Part shown: positions 27,148-35,197 of the stretch, piece by piece
How positions within the stretch are numbered: the first letter of the stretch is position 1
Layout: every line of letters starts with the position of its first letter
Assembly (NCBI GenBank): GCA_903884005.1
Contig: CAISDA010000026.1
Location: 1 to 64,000 of the forward strand
DNA length: 64,000 bases
Source: an uncultured Ignavibacteriota bacterium
Lineage (GTDB): Bacteria > Bacteroidota > Ignavibacteria > UBA10030 > UBA8401
Direction of reading: 5' to 3'
Translations under genes and position numbers: made by a program
Notes under the pieces: model-generated
Told to the model about the DNA's origin: nothing
Seen by the model: the letters and a program-made list of their open reading frames with translations, nothing else
The model's database searches: none

Positions 27148-28026
27148 AAATACCCCGTGATACGAACCGATAAGGAGTGCGGCGGCAAGGTCAAATTTCC
27201 GCTGTGCAGCAAACCGTAGAACATTCAACGGGACCGAACACGCCCATACATACAGAACGGCAAGAAGAAATCGGAAGGGCGATAAATATTTTCTGCTGAG
27301 CCACAGTCTGTTGCGGGACATTTGTTTCATCCGAAACGGATTGTCTTTCTTCAGCGTCATCGATTCTTTATGGAACACGGTCGATCCGGCCACATACACG
27401 ATCGAATACCCCGCATTGCGAATTCGTATGCTCCAGTCATATTCTTCATAATAAATAAAGAACGCTTCATCCAACATGCCGACTTGTTCGACGACTGACC
27501 GTTTGACAAAAAATGCAGCGCCATGCGCCGCAGTGGTATTCCTGTTTTCCTGATACCGGGCCGACATGGGTTCCTGTTCTCCCCGCCACTTATTCCTGCC
27601 GCGCATCAGATCGATCGATCGCGGCCCGCCCGCGTATTGTACGTATTCGGGATGAGCATGATACCGGATGAGCGGGCCGCAGGCGCCGACACGTTCATCA
27701 TGGTCCGCTGCCAAGATCAACGGCTCGAGGAAATCGGGTTCCACTTCCGTATCGTTGTTCAGCACAAGGAAATAGTCGCCTGACGCCCTCTTCATCCCCT
27801 GATTATTGCCTCCGGTGAATCCCGTGTTTGCGCTATTGGCGATCAGGATTGCTTCGGGATAATTTCGTTCAAAATATTCGACAGAACCATCCGTCGACGC
27901 CTGATCGACAATAATTACTTCTTTTTGTGCATATGTTGTTTTGCGCAGCGAATCCAGGCACGCCGCAGTCAGTGCATGTTGATTCCAATTGAGCAGTATG
28001 ATAGAGACCATGGGCGGAGTGTTCAC
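27124..28026 (-). CDS. Family 2 glycosyltransferase, rhamnosyltransferase-like
   Basis: This GT-A fold enzyme has VSIILLNWNQHALTAACLDS, VIIVDQASTDGSVEYFE, NTGFTGGNNQGMKRASGDY and the DxD-type LVLNNDTEVEPDFLEPL, then FFIYYEEYDWSIRIRNAGY. It transfers a sugar in the exopolysaccharide pathway. I chose GTG 28026 because it overlaps the upstream TGA as GTGA; ATG 28011 is the alternative. The last glycosyltransferase of its operon; one hydrophobic segment near the end (FRFLLAVLYVWACSVPL) may bind it to the membrane. Confidence 0.87.
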   Translation of the reverse strand: MNTPPMVSIILLNWNQHALTAACLDSLRKTTYAQKEVIIVDQASTDGSVEYFERNYPEAILIANSANTGFTGGNNQGMKRASGDYFLVLNNDTEVEPDFLEPLILAADHDERVGACGPLIRYHAHPEYVQYAGGPRSIDLMRGRNKWRGEQEPMSARYQENRNTTAAHGAAFFVKRSVVEQVGMLDEAFFIYYEEYDWSIRIRNAGYSIVYVAGSTVFHKESMTLKKDNPFRMKQMSRNRLWLSRKYLSPFRFLLAVLYVWACSVPLNVLRFAAQRKFDLAAALLIGSYHGVFSPLHFQK

Positions 28027-29087
28027 GACGCCTTCCTTTCGTTTTTTCTTTGCGCCTTTTCCCACACCGCAGATTGGCTCCCCGATACGAACCGGGCGAA
28101 TCCCGCGTATGCAGCGGCATTCATCAGCACAAAATACAGCGGCGCAACAAATACTGTCGATCGTTTATTTAACAGATCCATGATCAATCCGATGAGTGCC
28201 GCCGAATAAAAGCCGGCCTGGGCAATGAGAAGCCACTGATACATCACATTTTGTTCCCCTGCCAGGAACAGATTCGCCGCAAAAATAACGGGCAGCAACA
28301 GGGGGGCTATCACCCATCGCAGCACGCGATGCGAGATATATTGGAACGAAAGGACACCGTATTTTTTTATATTGAGCAGTGCGGTCAGCCGTGATACCGA
28401 TTGAAAACCTCCGGCGCAGATTCGGATCTTCCGCTTCATCTCTTCCCGCAGCGATGCGGACGGCGCTTCTTCCGCATACGCCCCCGGCTCGTATCGCACG
28501 CGATATCCGTCGGCCGCAATGCATAATGAAAGATGAAAATCTTCGATGATCGAATCGGCCGGCACTGCCCGATACAATGACCGGCGGAATGAAAAGAGTT
28601 CTCCCGCCGCGCCGACGACGGAATACAACTCCGAATCCATCCGTTTCAACGCCGATTCGTATTTCCAGTATAAACCTTCACCGGCCCCGGTGGTGTCGGT
28701 TTGCAGTTCTTTGCGGATGCGCTTTTCACCCGCCACTGCACCGACTAGCGGATCGCTGTAATGCCGCACGATGTTTTTCACGGCATCCCGATTCAACAAT
28801 GTGTTCGCATCCGAAAGTATCACGATCGGCGAGTCGGCGTACTGCATGGCCCGATCGACAGCGGCCAGCTTGCCCCGGCGTTTATCGCTGTGAAGCACGC
28901 GTATGCGCGCATCGTACGAAAACTCCCGCAATATTTTTTGAGTACCGTCCGAAGATCCGTCGGTGACGAACAGGATATCCATCTTATCGCTCGGATAGTT
29001 CAACGACAGGCTGTTCAATGCCTTGTCGCGAATGATGTCCGCTTCGTTATACGCGGCAATAAGCAGTGTTACATGCGGTTCAAACAT
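28023..29087 (-). CDS. Family 2 glycosyltransferase with C-terminal membrane helices
   Basis: The 354-residue product has a GT-A catalytic half (VTLLIAAYNEADIIRDKAL, FVTDGSSDGTQKIL, VILSDANTLLNRDAV, IIEDFHLSLCIAADGYRV, EMKRKIRICAGGFQ) and three or four C-terminal membrane helices, as in processive or membrane-bound glycosyltransferases. Proteins of this type usually have an extra N-terminal helix; here a separate 41-residue gene nine bases upstream encodes just such a helix. ATG 29087 follows AAAGGACCC. Confidence 0.88.
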   Translation of the reverse strand: MFEPHVTLLIAAYNEADIIRDKALNSLSLNYPSDKMDILFVTDGSSDGTQKILREFSYDARIRVLHSDKRRGKLAAVDRAMQYADSPIVILSDANTLLNRDAVKNIVRHYSDPLVGAVAGEKRIRKELQTDTTGAGEGLYWKYESALKRMDSELYSVVGAAGELFSFRRSLYRAVPADSIIEDFHLSLCIAADGYRVRYEPGAYAEEAPSASLREEMKRKIRICAGGFQSVSRLTALLNIKKYGVLSFQYISHRVLRWVIAPLLLPVIFAANLFLAGEQNVMYQWLLIAQAGFYSAALIGLIMDLLNKRSTVFVAPLYFVLMNAAAYAGFARFVSGSQSAVWEKAQRKNERKAS

Positions 29088-29096
29088 ATGGGTCCT

Positions 29097-29222
29097 TTAC
29101 GATGCTGCCTGGTGACGGAAGTGTTTCATTTTTATGAGAAGCCAGAGCACGATTCCATAGCCGATGTACGTATAGAACAACACCAGCAGCGCTGAAAAAA
29201 ATATTATTTTCAAAAATATCAT
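29097..29222 (-). CDS. 41-residue single-helix membrane peptide
   Basis: The small frame starts with ATG 29222 after AGGAAGAAACC and encodes a hydrophobic helix (IIFFSALLVLFYTYIGYGIV) followed by a basic, His-containing tail (KMKHFRHQAAS). The FYTYIGYG segment is what commonly precedes the catalytic domain in membrane glycosyltransferases of family 2. It sits 10 bases after the epimerase gene and nine bases before the glycosyltransferase gene, both with tight spacing, so it is very probably translated. It may be a split-off membrane anchor for the glycosyltransferase. Confidence 0.7.
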   Translation of the reverse strand: MIFLKIIFFSALLVLFYTYIGYGIVLWLLIKMKHFRHQAAS

Positions 29223-29232
29223 GGTTTCTTCC

Positions 29233-30264
29233 TTATGCAGCCCGATGCTGCGATTCGATCAAACGCAGCCATGACGGCGGCATGTTTTTGTACACTTCAA
29301 TATTCTCGAATACCTGTCCCTGCCGCGCGCCAAATTCTTTTGCCCATGCAGCCATTCGGGCTATGCCTTCAGCCAGGGGTACATTCTTGATCAAATCTCC
29401 AAAGACCACTTTTACATTCTCATGCGAAGAAAACGCATGCATGGCCTCTTTACGGGCCTCCGTGTACTGAATGACCGGTTCAACACCCATGATTGATGCC
29501 GTGACCCACGCAAGCGTATTCACCGTATACGGAACATCCGCACCGACGTTGAACACTTTATTGTATGCCTCTGTGCGGACCGCCGCCTGCGCAATGATCG
29601 GCGCAACGTCGGCAATGTAACTGAATGCCCGCGTTTGCATTCCATCGCCGAAAATGGACATGGGCTTGTTCTGCATGATCTGATTCATGAAAATTCCGAT
29701 CACGTTGCGGTACCGGTCTCCGATATTCTGATTCTCGCCATACACATTGTGCGGCCGGAAGATCGTGTAATTCAAACCGAACATGCTGTGGGCGCAGCGC
29801 AGATCCATTTCGACGGCATATTTTGCCACACCATACGGGTCTTCAGGGTGCGGGGTCATCGTTTCATACAGCGGTGGTTCATTGGAACCGTAGACGGCGA
29901 TAGACGAGGTGAAAATAAAATTCTTCACCGTCCCGGCATTGACCGACGCGTTGATAAGATTGATGCTGCCGATAAGATTGTCGTTGTAATTGTAGTTCCG
30001 TATGAAATGGCTCAACCCCTCTGCGGCGTATGCGGCCAGGTGAAAGACAAAATCGAACTGATATTTACTGAACATGGTATTGACCAGAGCCGCATCGGTG
30101 ATCGATCCTTTAATAAATGTCATTCCGATCGGATTATTTTCAACGAATCCTCCCGAAAGATCATCCAGGCCGATAACGATATGCCCCATTGCGATGAGTT
30201 CGCGGGCGACATGTGAACCGATAAAACCCGAACATCCGGTGACGAGCGAGACAGGGTGTTGCAT
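29233..30264 (-). CDS. NAD-dependent sugar epimerase/dehydratase (SDR)
   Basis: The 343-residue extended SDR has the Rossmann motif VTGCSGFIGSHVARELIAMG, the Ser of FIFTSSIAVYGSNEP and the catalytic Tyr/Lys of DPYGVAKYAVEMD; the substrate region has FRPHNVYGENQNIGDRYRNV. It is most like UDP-glucose/UDP-GlcNAc 4-epimerases. It heads the operon epimerase - small helix - two glycosyltransferases. Two LytTR-type repeats lie about 90-120 bases upstream of the start. Confidence 0.87.
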   Translation of the reverse strand: MQHPVSLVTGCSGFIGSHVARELIAMGHIVIGLDDLSGGFVENNPIGMTFIKGSITDAALVNTMFSKYQFDFVFHLAAYAAEGLSHFIRNYNYNDNLIGSINLINASVNAGTVKNFIFTSSIAVYGSNEPPLYETMTPHPEDPYGVAKYAVEMDLRCAHSMFGLNYTIFRPHNVYGENQNIGDRYRNVIGIFMNQIMQNKPMSIFGDGMQTRAFSYIADVAPIIAQAAVRTEAYNKVFNVGADVPYTVNTLAWVTASIMGVEPVIQYTEARKEAMHAFSSHENVKVVFGDLIKNVPLAEGIARMAAWAKEFGARQGQVFENIEVYKNMPPSWLRLIESQHRAA

Positions 30265-30353
30265 GAGTGTATTCCTTTCTGCAGTAGTTGTGTGGGTGTG
30301 TCAATTATCATGATGTAAAAATACATCCCAAATAGGCCAAATCCTGAATATTT

Positions 30354-30384
30354 CGATGAACGGGCCGAAAGCGACGATGAACGG
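30354..30384 (-). promoter_or_regulatory. Paired direct repeats matching the LytTR operator
   Basis: CGATGAACGG occurs twice on the plus strand (30354-30363 and 30375-30384), exactly 21 bases apart. On the minus strand, the sense of the epimerase operon, the sites read ACCGTTCAT and CCCGTTCAT. The published LytTR-type consensus, as I recall it, is [TA][AC][CA]GTTN[AG][TG] in two copies with 12-13 bases between. The first copy matches fully, the second at eight of nine. The LytTR regulator gene is encoded 570 bases away. Confidence 0.6.
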
Positions 30385-30533
30385 TGTGTAGACGGCGCCG
30401 TTGCTTGACGCGTGCTTGATTGTCATCAATAGTCACTGTATATTGTGTCTTCAACTGGGATATTTCGTGGGGAGCGTTGCCCTGGAAAGTAAGACGCTCC
30501 TGCATGGTGAAATAATCAGAAGGGATACGATAC

Positions 30534-30917
30534 ATGTCGTCGCTGAAAATATTATTGATCGTGGATGATGAGCCTGCTATACGGCTTCTCCTGAGACAAT
30601 ACTTTGCGGGTAAATTCGATGTTGTCATGCTCGATGGCGGTTCGCAGGCAATGACATGGCTTCTTACACACACGGAAATTCCCTGCATTATCCTCGACCT
30701 GAATATGCCTGATATGAGCGGAATGGATGTGATCAAAGCGGTTCGTGCATCGGTGATGTATAAAGACGCCCCCATCATCGTGCTCTCCTCAAAAGAAAGC
30801 AGTGCCGATCGAATTGCCTGTTTGCGCAGCGGTGCCGACGATTTTGTTGTGAAGCCGTTCAATCCAGAAGAACTTGAAGCCCGAATCGAAGCTCTTCTCC
30901 GACGCATACCCTCATGA
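30534..30917 (+). CDS. Single-domain response regulator
   Basis: The 127-residue protein is a receiver only: LLIVDDEPAIR, phospho-Asp 55 in CIILDLNMPDMSG, the Thr/Ser switch at IIVLSSKES and the Lys of VVKPFNPEEL. It has no output domain, so it acts as a phosphate carrier or allosteric partner. The LytTR regulator starts 10 bases after its stop, so the pair is co-transcribed, divergent from the epimerase operon. Confidence 0.92.
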   Translation: MSSLKILLIVDDEPAIRLLLRQYFAGKFDVVMLDGGSQAMTWLLTHTEIPCIILDLNMPDMSGMDVIKAVRASVMYKDAPIIVLSSKESSADRIACLRSGADDFVVKPFNPEELEARIEALLRRIPS

Positions 30918-30927
30918 AGGAGACCCT

Positions 30928-31617
30928 GTGATACGCTGTGCTATAGTCGACGACGAAGAAATGTCCCGCAAAGCCCTCGAACTGCTTGTGAAACGAGTGG
31001 ATGATCTTTCATTGGTCGCAGTGTGCAAAGATGCGGTCGAAGCTTCGAACGTCCTGCGGACGGACAAAATCGATCTCGTTTTTTTGGATGTCGAAATGCC
31101 GGACATGACGGGCATCGAGCTTATCAAATCTATGACGCACAAACCTGAGATCGTGCTCGTGACATCGAAGGATAATTATGCCGTTGAAGCGTTCGAATAC
31201 GATGTTGCAGACTACATCGTTAAACCTGCGTCGTACGAACGCTTCCTGAAGGCACATGACCGGGTCAAGACCCGGTTGGCAACCGATGCCGAACAGACCA
31301 TGGATCACGACTCCGTTTTTGTGAAGATCGATTCGCAGCTCGTGAAAGTCAAGACGAGCGACATCCTCTGGATCGAGGCCTTGGGCGATTACGCAAACAT
31401 CAATACCGAGACGAACAAATTTGTCGTTCATTCCACGATGAAGGGAATGGAGAACAAACTATCCAAGGCACAGTTCTTGCGCGTGCACCGTTCGTATATC
31501 GTTCGTCTCGAAAAAATCAAGTCGATCGAAGAAACGATCATCATTATCGGGAAAAAACTCATCCCCATCGGCGATTCGTATCGAAGCGTTCTGATGAAAC
31601 GATTGAACATGCTGTGA
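30928..31617 (+). CDS. LytTR-family response regulator
   Basis: The 229-residue protein has an N-terminal receiver (AIVDDEEMSRKALELL; phospho-Asp 54 in LVFLDVEMPDMTG; ADYIVKPASYERF) and a C-terminal LytTR DNA-binding domain (about 130-229; DILWIEALGDYANI, AQFLRVHRSYIVRLEKI, IPIGDSYRSVLMKRL). I chose GTG 30928 after GAAGGAGACCCT; the frame stays open upstream into the preceding gene. It lies between the two halves of the polysaccharide region and is the obvious candidate to bind the paired repeats before both. No LytS-type sensor is adjacent. Confidence 0.93.
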   Translation: MIRCAIVDDEEMSRKALELLVKRVDDLSLVAVCKDAVEASNVLRTDKIDLVFLDVEMPDMTGIELIKSMTHKPEIVLVTSKDNYAVEAFEYDVADYIVKPASYERFLKAHDRVKTRLATDAEQTMDHDSVFVKIDSQLVKVKTSDILWIEALGDYANINTETNKFVVHSTMKGMENKLSKAQFLRVHRSYIVRLEKIKSIEETIIIIGKKLIPIGDSYRSVLMKRLNML

Positions 31618-31624
31618 TCCGGTT

Positions 31625-31644
31625 CCTCCGGAGTAATCCGGAGG
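31625..31644. terminator. Short perfect hairpin between convergent genes
   Basis: CCTCCGGA - GTAA - TCCGGAGG forms an eight-pair stem, eight bases past the LytTR stop and before the end of the convergent ugd gene. No T-run follows on either strand, so it may be a weak bidirectional terminator. Confidence 0.4.
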
Positions 31645-31708
31645 TCATGATGCCCGGTTCCTTTGTATCTGCGGTGACGCCGCGCGGCTGTCCGTGCGAG
31701 ACATACAC

Positions 31709-33076
31709 CTATGCCACACTTTTCATTGAATGAATAGTATGCTGGTAACTTGCTTCCGGAGCATAATGCGGCCGTCCAATGCTGGAATACCCGAAGCCGA
31801 GTTCGGCCATTTTTTTCGGATCATACAGATTGCGTCCGTCGAAGATCGTCGGATTCTTCATGAGGCGTAGCATTTCCGTCACATCGGGGTTTCTGAATTC
31901 GTTCCATTCGGTGAAAATGAGAAGCGCTTCGGCATCCTTCAGTATCTCGTATTGATTTTTGCCATACACGATCGATTCGCCCAGCACCGCTTGGGTTGTT
32001 CCGATCGCCTCCGGATCGAATGCCGAAACGACCGCTCCCCGCCTTGTCAATTCAGCGATCACCCAGAGGGCCGGCGCTTCGCGAACATCATCGGTGTTGG
32101 GCTTGAATGCCAACCCCCACGCCGCAAGCTTCACGCCGTCGACATCGCCGTCAAAATTTGCGAGAATGCGATTGAGCATGAGTTGTTTTTGATTGTCATT
32201 GACGTTCATCACCGCGTTCAATATCGAAAAATCATACCCGTATTCGGCACTCGTCGACGATAAGGCTTTCACGTCCTTCGGAAAGCAGCTGCCTCCGTAC
32301 CCGATACCGGCGTATAAGAATTGAGAGCCGATGCGGCTGTCCTTACCCATGCCGGCCCGGACCTTATCAATGTCCGCGCCCGCGAGCACGCAGAGATTTG
32401 CCATTTCGTTGATGTAACTGATCTTCAATGCAAGAAATCCATTCGAGGCATATTTCACCAATTCGGATGAACGTTCGTCCATGATTAAAATGGGATTTCC
32501 GTTCCGCACGAATGGCTCGTACAATGCCTTCATCATGTTGGCGGCACGCTCGCTCGACGTTCCCACGACAACGCGGTCCGGCTTCATAAAGTCATTCACG
32601 GCCGCGCCTTCGCGTAAAAATTCAGGATTCGAGACGACGTCGAAATCGACGCCGGATTTCAAGCCATGGGCTTCCATTCCGCGCCGGATGCGATCTGCAG
32701 TGCCGACTGGAACAGTGCTTTTGGTGACGATCACTTTGTACGATGTGAGAATGCTGCTGAGCTTGTGTGTCACATTCATGACATAGGAAAGATCTGCCGA
32801 ACCGTCCTCGCGCGGAGGAGTGGGAAGCGTCAGGAAAATAATGTCGCTCGTCCGTACTGCCGCTTCGAGCGAGGTTGTGAAATGCAGCCGTTGTTCGCGA
32901 ATATTGCGCTGGAATAACGGTTCGAGCCCCGGCTCATAGATGGTGATCTTGCCGTTGCGGAGCTTGTTCACTTTGTCTACATCTACATCGACGCAGATCA
33001 CATCGTTGCCCATTTCCGCAAACGATGTTGCGCTGACTAATCCGACATACCCGGTACCGATAAACGCGAGTTTCAT
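31709..33076 (-). CDS. ugd: UDP-glucose 6-dehydrogenase
   Basis: The 455-residue enzyme oxidises UDP-glucose to UDP-glucuronate with two NAD. It has the N-terminal [23 protein letters not shown] motif, [12 protein letters not shown], the [15 protein letters not shown] loop and the catalytic Cys in [16 protein letters not shown]. It overlaps the upstream decarboxylase gene by four bases. Its product is the substrate of that neighbour, giving UDP-xylose. Length and motifs are normal. Confidence 0.95.
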   Translation of the reverse strand: MKLAFIGTGYVGLVSATSFAEMGNDVICVDVDVDKVNKLRNGKITIYEPGLEPLFQRNIREQRLHFTTSLEAAVRTSDIIFLTLPTPPREDGSADLSYVMNVTHKLSSILTSYKVIVTKSTVPVGTADRIRRGMEAHGLKSGVDFDVVSNPEFLREGAAVNDFMKPDRVVVGTSSERAANMMKALYEPFVRNGNPILIMDERSSELVKYASNGFLALKISYINEMANLCVLAGADIDKVRAGMGKDSRIGSQFLYAGIGYGGSCFPKDVKALSSTSAEYGYDFSILNAVMNVNDNQKQLMLNRILANFDGDVDGVKLAAWGLAFKPNTDDVREAPALWVIAELTRRGAVVSAFDPEAIGTTQAVLGESIVYGKNQYEILKDAEALLIFTEWNEFRNPDVTEMLRLMKNPTIFDGRNLYDPKKMAELGFGYSSIGRPHYAPEASYQHTIHSMKSVA

Positions 33077-34092
33077 GTGTGTTCTCCATTTCGTGGAAGT
33101 TTCATGCTGTTAGTTGCGTACTGTTCCATTGTTGATTTTCTTTGTGCGAGTCCATCGATTTCATCGCGAAAATAGTGTATTGTTTTCGCCAGCCCGACAT
33201 TTCTGCGAACCTGTGGTTCCCATCCAAGAATCGAACGGGCTTTCGAAATATTAGGCTGGCGGACTTTGGGGTCGTCCTGGGGCAGGTCTTTGAAAATGAT
33301 CCTGCTCCGGCTTCCGGTGAGATCACGTATTTCTTTTGCAAGATCTAGCATTGAGATCTCGTCGGGGTTTCCGATGTTCACCGGCATATCGTAGCCGGAC
33401 ATCATCAAGCGGATGATGCCGTCAACAAGATCCGTGACGTAACAGACACTGCGTGTCTGGCTCCCATCACCAAACACCGTCATGTCTTCGCCGCGAAGTG
33501 CCTGAGACACGAATGCCGGAATGGCGCGGCCATCCTCGATGCGCATTCGCTCTCCGTATGTATTGAAGATTCGGACAATACGCGTTTCAACTCCATGGAA
33601 GCGATGATAGGCCAGCGTCATCGCTTCTGCAAACCGTTTTGCTTCATCATACACGCCGCGCGGACCGACCGGATTGACATGCCCCCAGTATTCTTCAACC
33701 TGCGGATGAATTTCAGGGTCGCCGTAGACTTCAGAGGTCGACGCCAACAGAAAGCGGGCCCGCTTTGCTTTTGCAAATCCGAGCGCTTTGTGCGTGCCCA
33801 ATGACCCGACTTTTAATGTTTGTATGGGAAATTTCAAATAATCGATCGGGCTCGCCGGCGAGGCAAAGTGGAAGACATAATCGACCGGTTCGTTGACGTA
33901 AATGTAGTTCGTCACATCACTTTTAATGAAACGAAACGCTGGAATGCCGGCAAGGTTCTCGATATTCCTGACGCTGCCGGTCAGCAGATTATCGATGCAG
34001 ATAACATTGTGGCCTTCAGCGAGCAGGCGTTCACACAGATGCGATCCCAGAAACCCCGCCCCGCCGGTAACTACCGATCTGATGGTGTGCAT
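33073..34092 (-). CDS. UDP-glucuronate decarboxylase (UDP-xylose synthase), SDR
   Basis: The 339-residue SDR shows [35 protein letters not shown], the [20 protein letters not shown] region with catalytic Tyr/Lys, and [19 protein letters not shown], a close match to UDP-glucuronate decarboxylases (UXS type). It turns UDP-glucuronate into UDP-xylose and so pairs with the adjacent Ugd. A four-base overlap couples the two. The priming sugar transferase lies 31 bases upstream. Confidence 0.92.
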   Translation of the reverse strand: MHTIRSVVTGGAGFLGSHLCERLLAEGHNVICIDNLLTGSVRNIENLAGIPAFRFIKSDVTNYIYVNEPVDYVFHFASPASPIDYLKFPIQTLKVGSLGTHKALGFAKAKRARFLLASTSEVYGDPEIHPQVEEYWGHVNPVGPRGVYDEAKRFAEAMTLAYHRFHGVETRIVRIFNTYGERMRIEDGRAIPAFVSQALRGEDMTVFGDGSQTRSVCYVTDLVDGIIRLMMSGYDMPVNIGNPDEISMLDLAKEIRDLTGSRSRIIFKDLPQDDPKVRQPNISKARSILGWEPQVRRNVGLAKTIHYFRDEIDGLAQRKSTMEQYATNSMKLPRNGEHT

Positions 34093-34123
34093 AGTTTGTT
34101 CCTTTCAATGAGTAATGAAGCGT

Positions 34124-34873
34124 TCAGACATTTTCACTTTGGAACAGGGCCGGCAGGGTCTTCATCATCAGCTTGATATCGAACCAGAGCGAACCATGGA
34201 GCGCATACGAATTGTCGAGCACGATCCTCTCTTTGTTGGACATCTCCCCCTTCATGCCCCGTTTTGTCACCTGCCATAAACCGGTGATACCCGCGGGGGC
34301 GGCAAAGCGCAATGCCGCCAGATCGTCCGTGAGCTTTTCGGCCTCGTACAGCGGCAGAGGCCTGTTTCCCACCAAAGACATATCGCCGAGAAATACGTTG
34401 ATGAATTGGGGTATCTCATCGAGACTTGTATTGCGCAAAAATTTTCCGATTCGCGTGATGCGCGGATCATTGGCGATCTTAAAAAACGGCCCTTCCCCCT
34501 TCGACTCTTTCTGCACCTTCAACTGGCGTTCGCAAATGCTCGCTCCGTCCGGCTGAATGAGAAGCGGTGAGCACGGTCGTCCGAGTTCTGTGCATACTTC
34601 ACAGTGGTCGGATATCGTTCCTCCGGAGGGCGGTGCAGCATAGACGTTCAAATGCGCCAGGCTGAGCAATTTCAGTTCTGCGCCGGAATACATCGTCCGG
34701 AACTTATACATTTTGAATCGTTTAAATCCCATTCCCGCACGGGGAGCCGCGAAGAAGATCGGGCCCTTCGATTCCATCTTGATCGCGAGGGTGATGAGTC
34801 CCATAACTGGCGCAAGGCACAGGAGAGCTGTTCCTGATACGGCGATATCAACTATTCTTTTGGCTGAGGTCAT
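34124..34873 (-). CDS. Priming sugar-phosphate transferase with a four-Cys insertion
   Basis: The 249-residue bacterial sugar transferase (WcaJ/PglC-type core) loads the first sugar phosphate on undecaprenyl phosphate. It has one N-terminal hydrophobic segment, KRFKMYKFRTMY, the DPRITRIGKFLRNTSLDEIP motif, NVFLGDMSLVGNRPLPL and GITGLWQV. It lacks the multi-helix N-terminal part of WcaJ. Between KFRTM and DPRIT lies an unusual insert with Cys at 91, 94, 101 and 114 (CEVC...C...C), a possible metal site. The first gene of its operon; LytTR-type repeats lie about 70-100 bases upstream. Confidence 0.9.
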   Translation of the reverse strand: MTSAKRIVDIAVSGTALLCLAPVMGLITLAIKMESKGPIFFAAPRAGMGFKRFKMYKFRTMYSGAELKLLSLAHLNVYAAPPSGGTISDHCEVCTELGRPCSPLLIQPDGASICERQLKVQKESKGEGPFFKIANDPRITRIGKFLRNTSLDEIPQFINVFLGDMSLVGNRPLPLYEAEKLTDDLAALRFAAPAGITGLWQVTKRGMKGEMSNKERIVLDNSYALHGSLWFDIKLMMKTLPALFQSENV

Positions 34874-34941
34874 CTGTGTATGTGCATCCTTAAATTTTAT
34901 GATACAAACTACTCAATAGGATCCGAAGATTTGAAAATTTT

Positions 34942-34972
34942 CGATGAACAGGAACGATCGGTCGATGAAGCT
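34942..34972 (-). promoter_or_regulatory. Second LytTR-type repeat pair
   Basis: CGATGAACAG (34942-34951) and CGATGAAGCT (34963-34972) are again 21 bases apart. On the minus strand they read CTGTTCATCG and GCTTCATCG, weaker than the pair at 30354 but with the same spacing and the same flanking TTCATCGAAA. They precede the sugar transferase-UXS-Ugd operon. Confidence 0.5.
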
Positions 34973-35136
34973 GTGCAAAACGGGGAATGAACGGCCATCA
35001 TGCTCCGATGATCTGCGGAACATTTTCGCCGCATAGTGAGGAACGAGACGCTTTCAGTCCGCGGTCTTAGGCAAGTGCCCCCCGCACAAAAAATGCCGCA
35101 CGGGTTTGTTAATAGTGGCAAATAGGGGTACATTGG

Positions 35137-35150
35137 GGCAGAAGCATTGC
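35137..35150 (+). promoter_or_regulatory. Possible sigma-54 promoter
   Basis: GGCAGAAGCATTGC has the invariant GG-N10-GC of the -24/-12 elements, with a T-G before GG. A start near 35162 would leave a leader of about 36 bases before the kinase ATG. A similar site precedes the gene at 42093. Short motif; chance occurrence is possible. Confidence 0.35.
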
Positions 35151-35197
35151 CTCACACAAATTTGCCATACGTCGTTTTTTCCCCTCTTGGGTACATC

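Larger units (their letters stand above)
34874..35197. other. Divergent intergenic control region
   Basis: The 324 bases separate the sugar transferase operon (minus) from the large hybrid kinase (plus). They hold the LytTR-type pair at 34942-34972 and a sigma-54-like site at 35137-35150, listed separately. No gene is apparent. Confidence 0.6.

Noticed and set aside
30308-30907. 199-residue minus-strand frame over the receiver gene
   Set aside because: Antisense shadow of an intact response-regulator gene.
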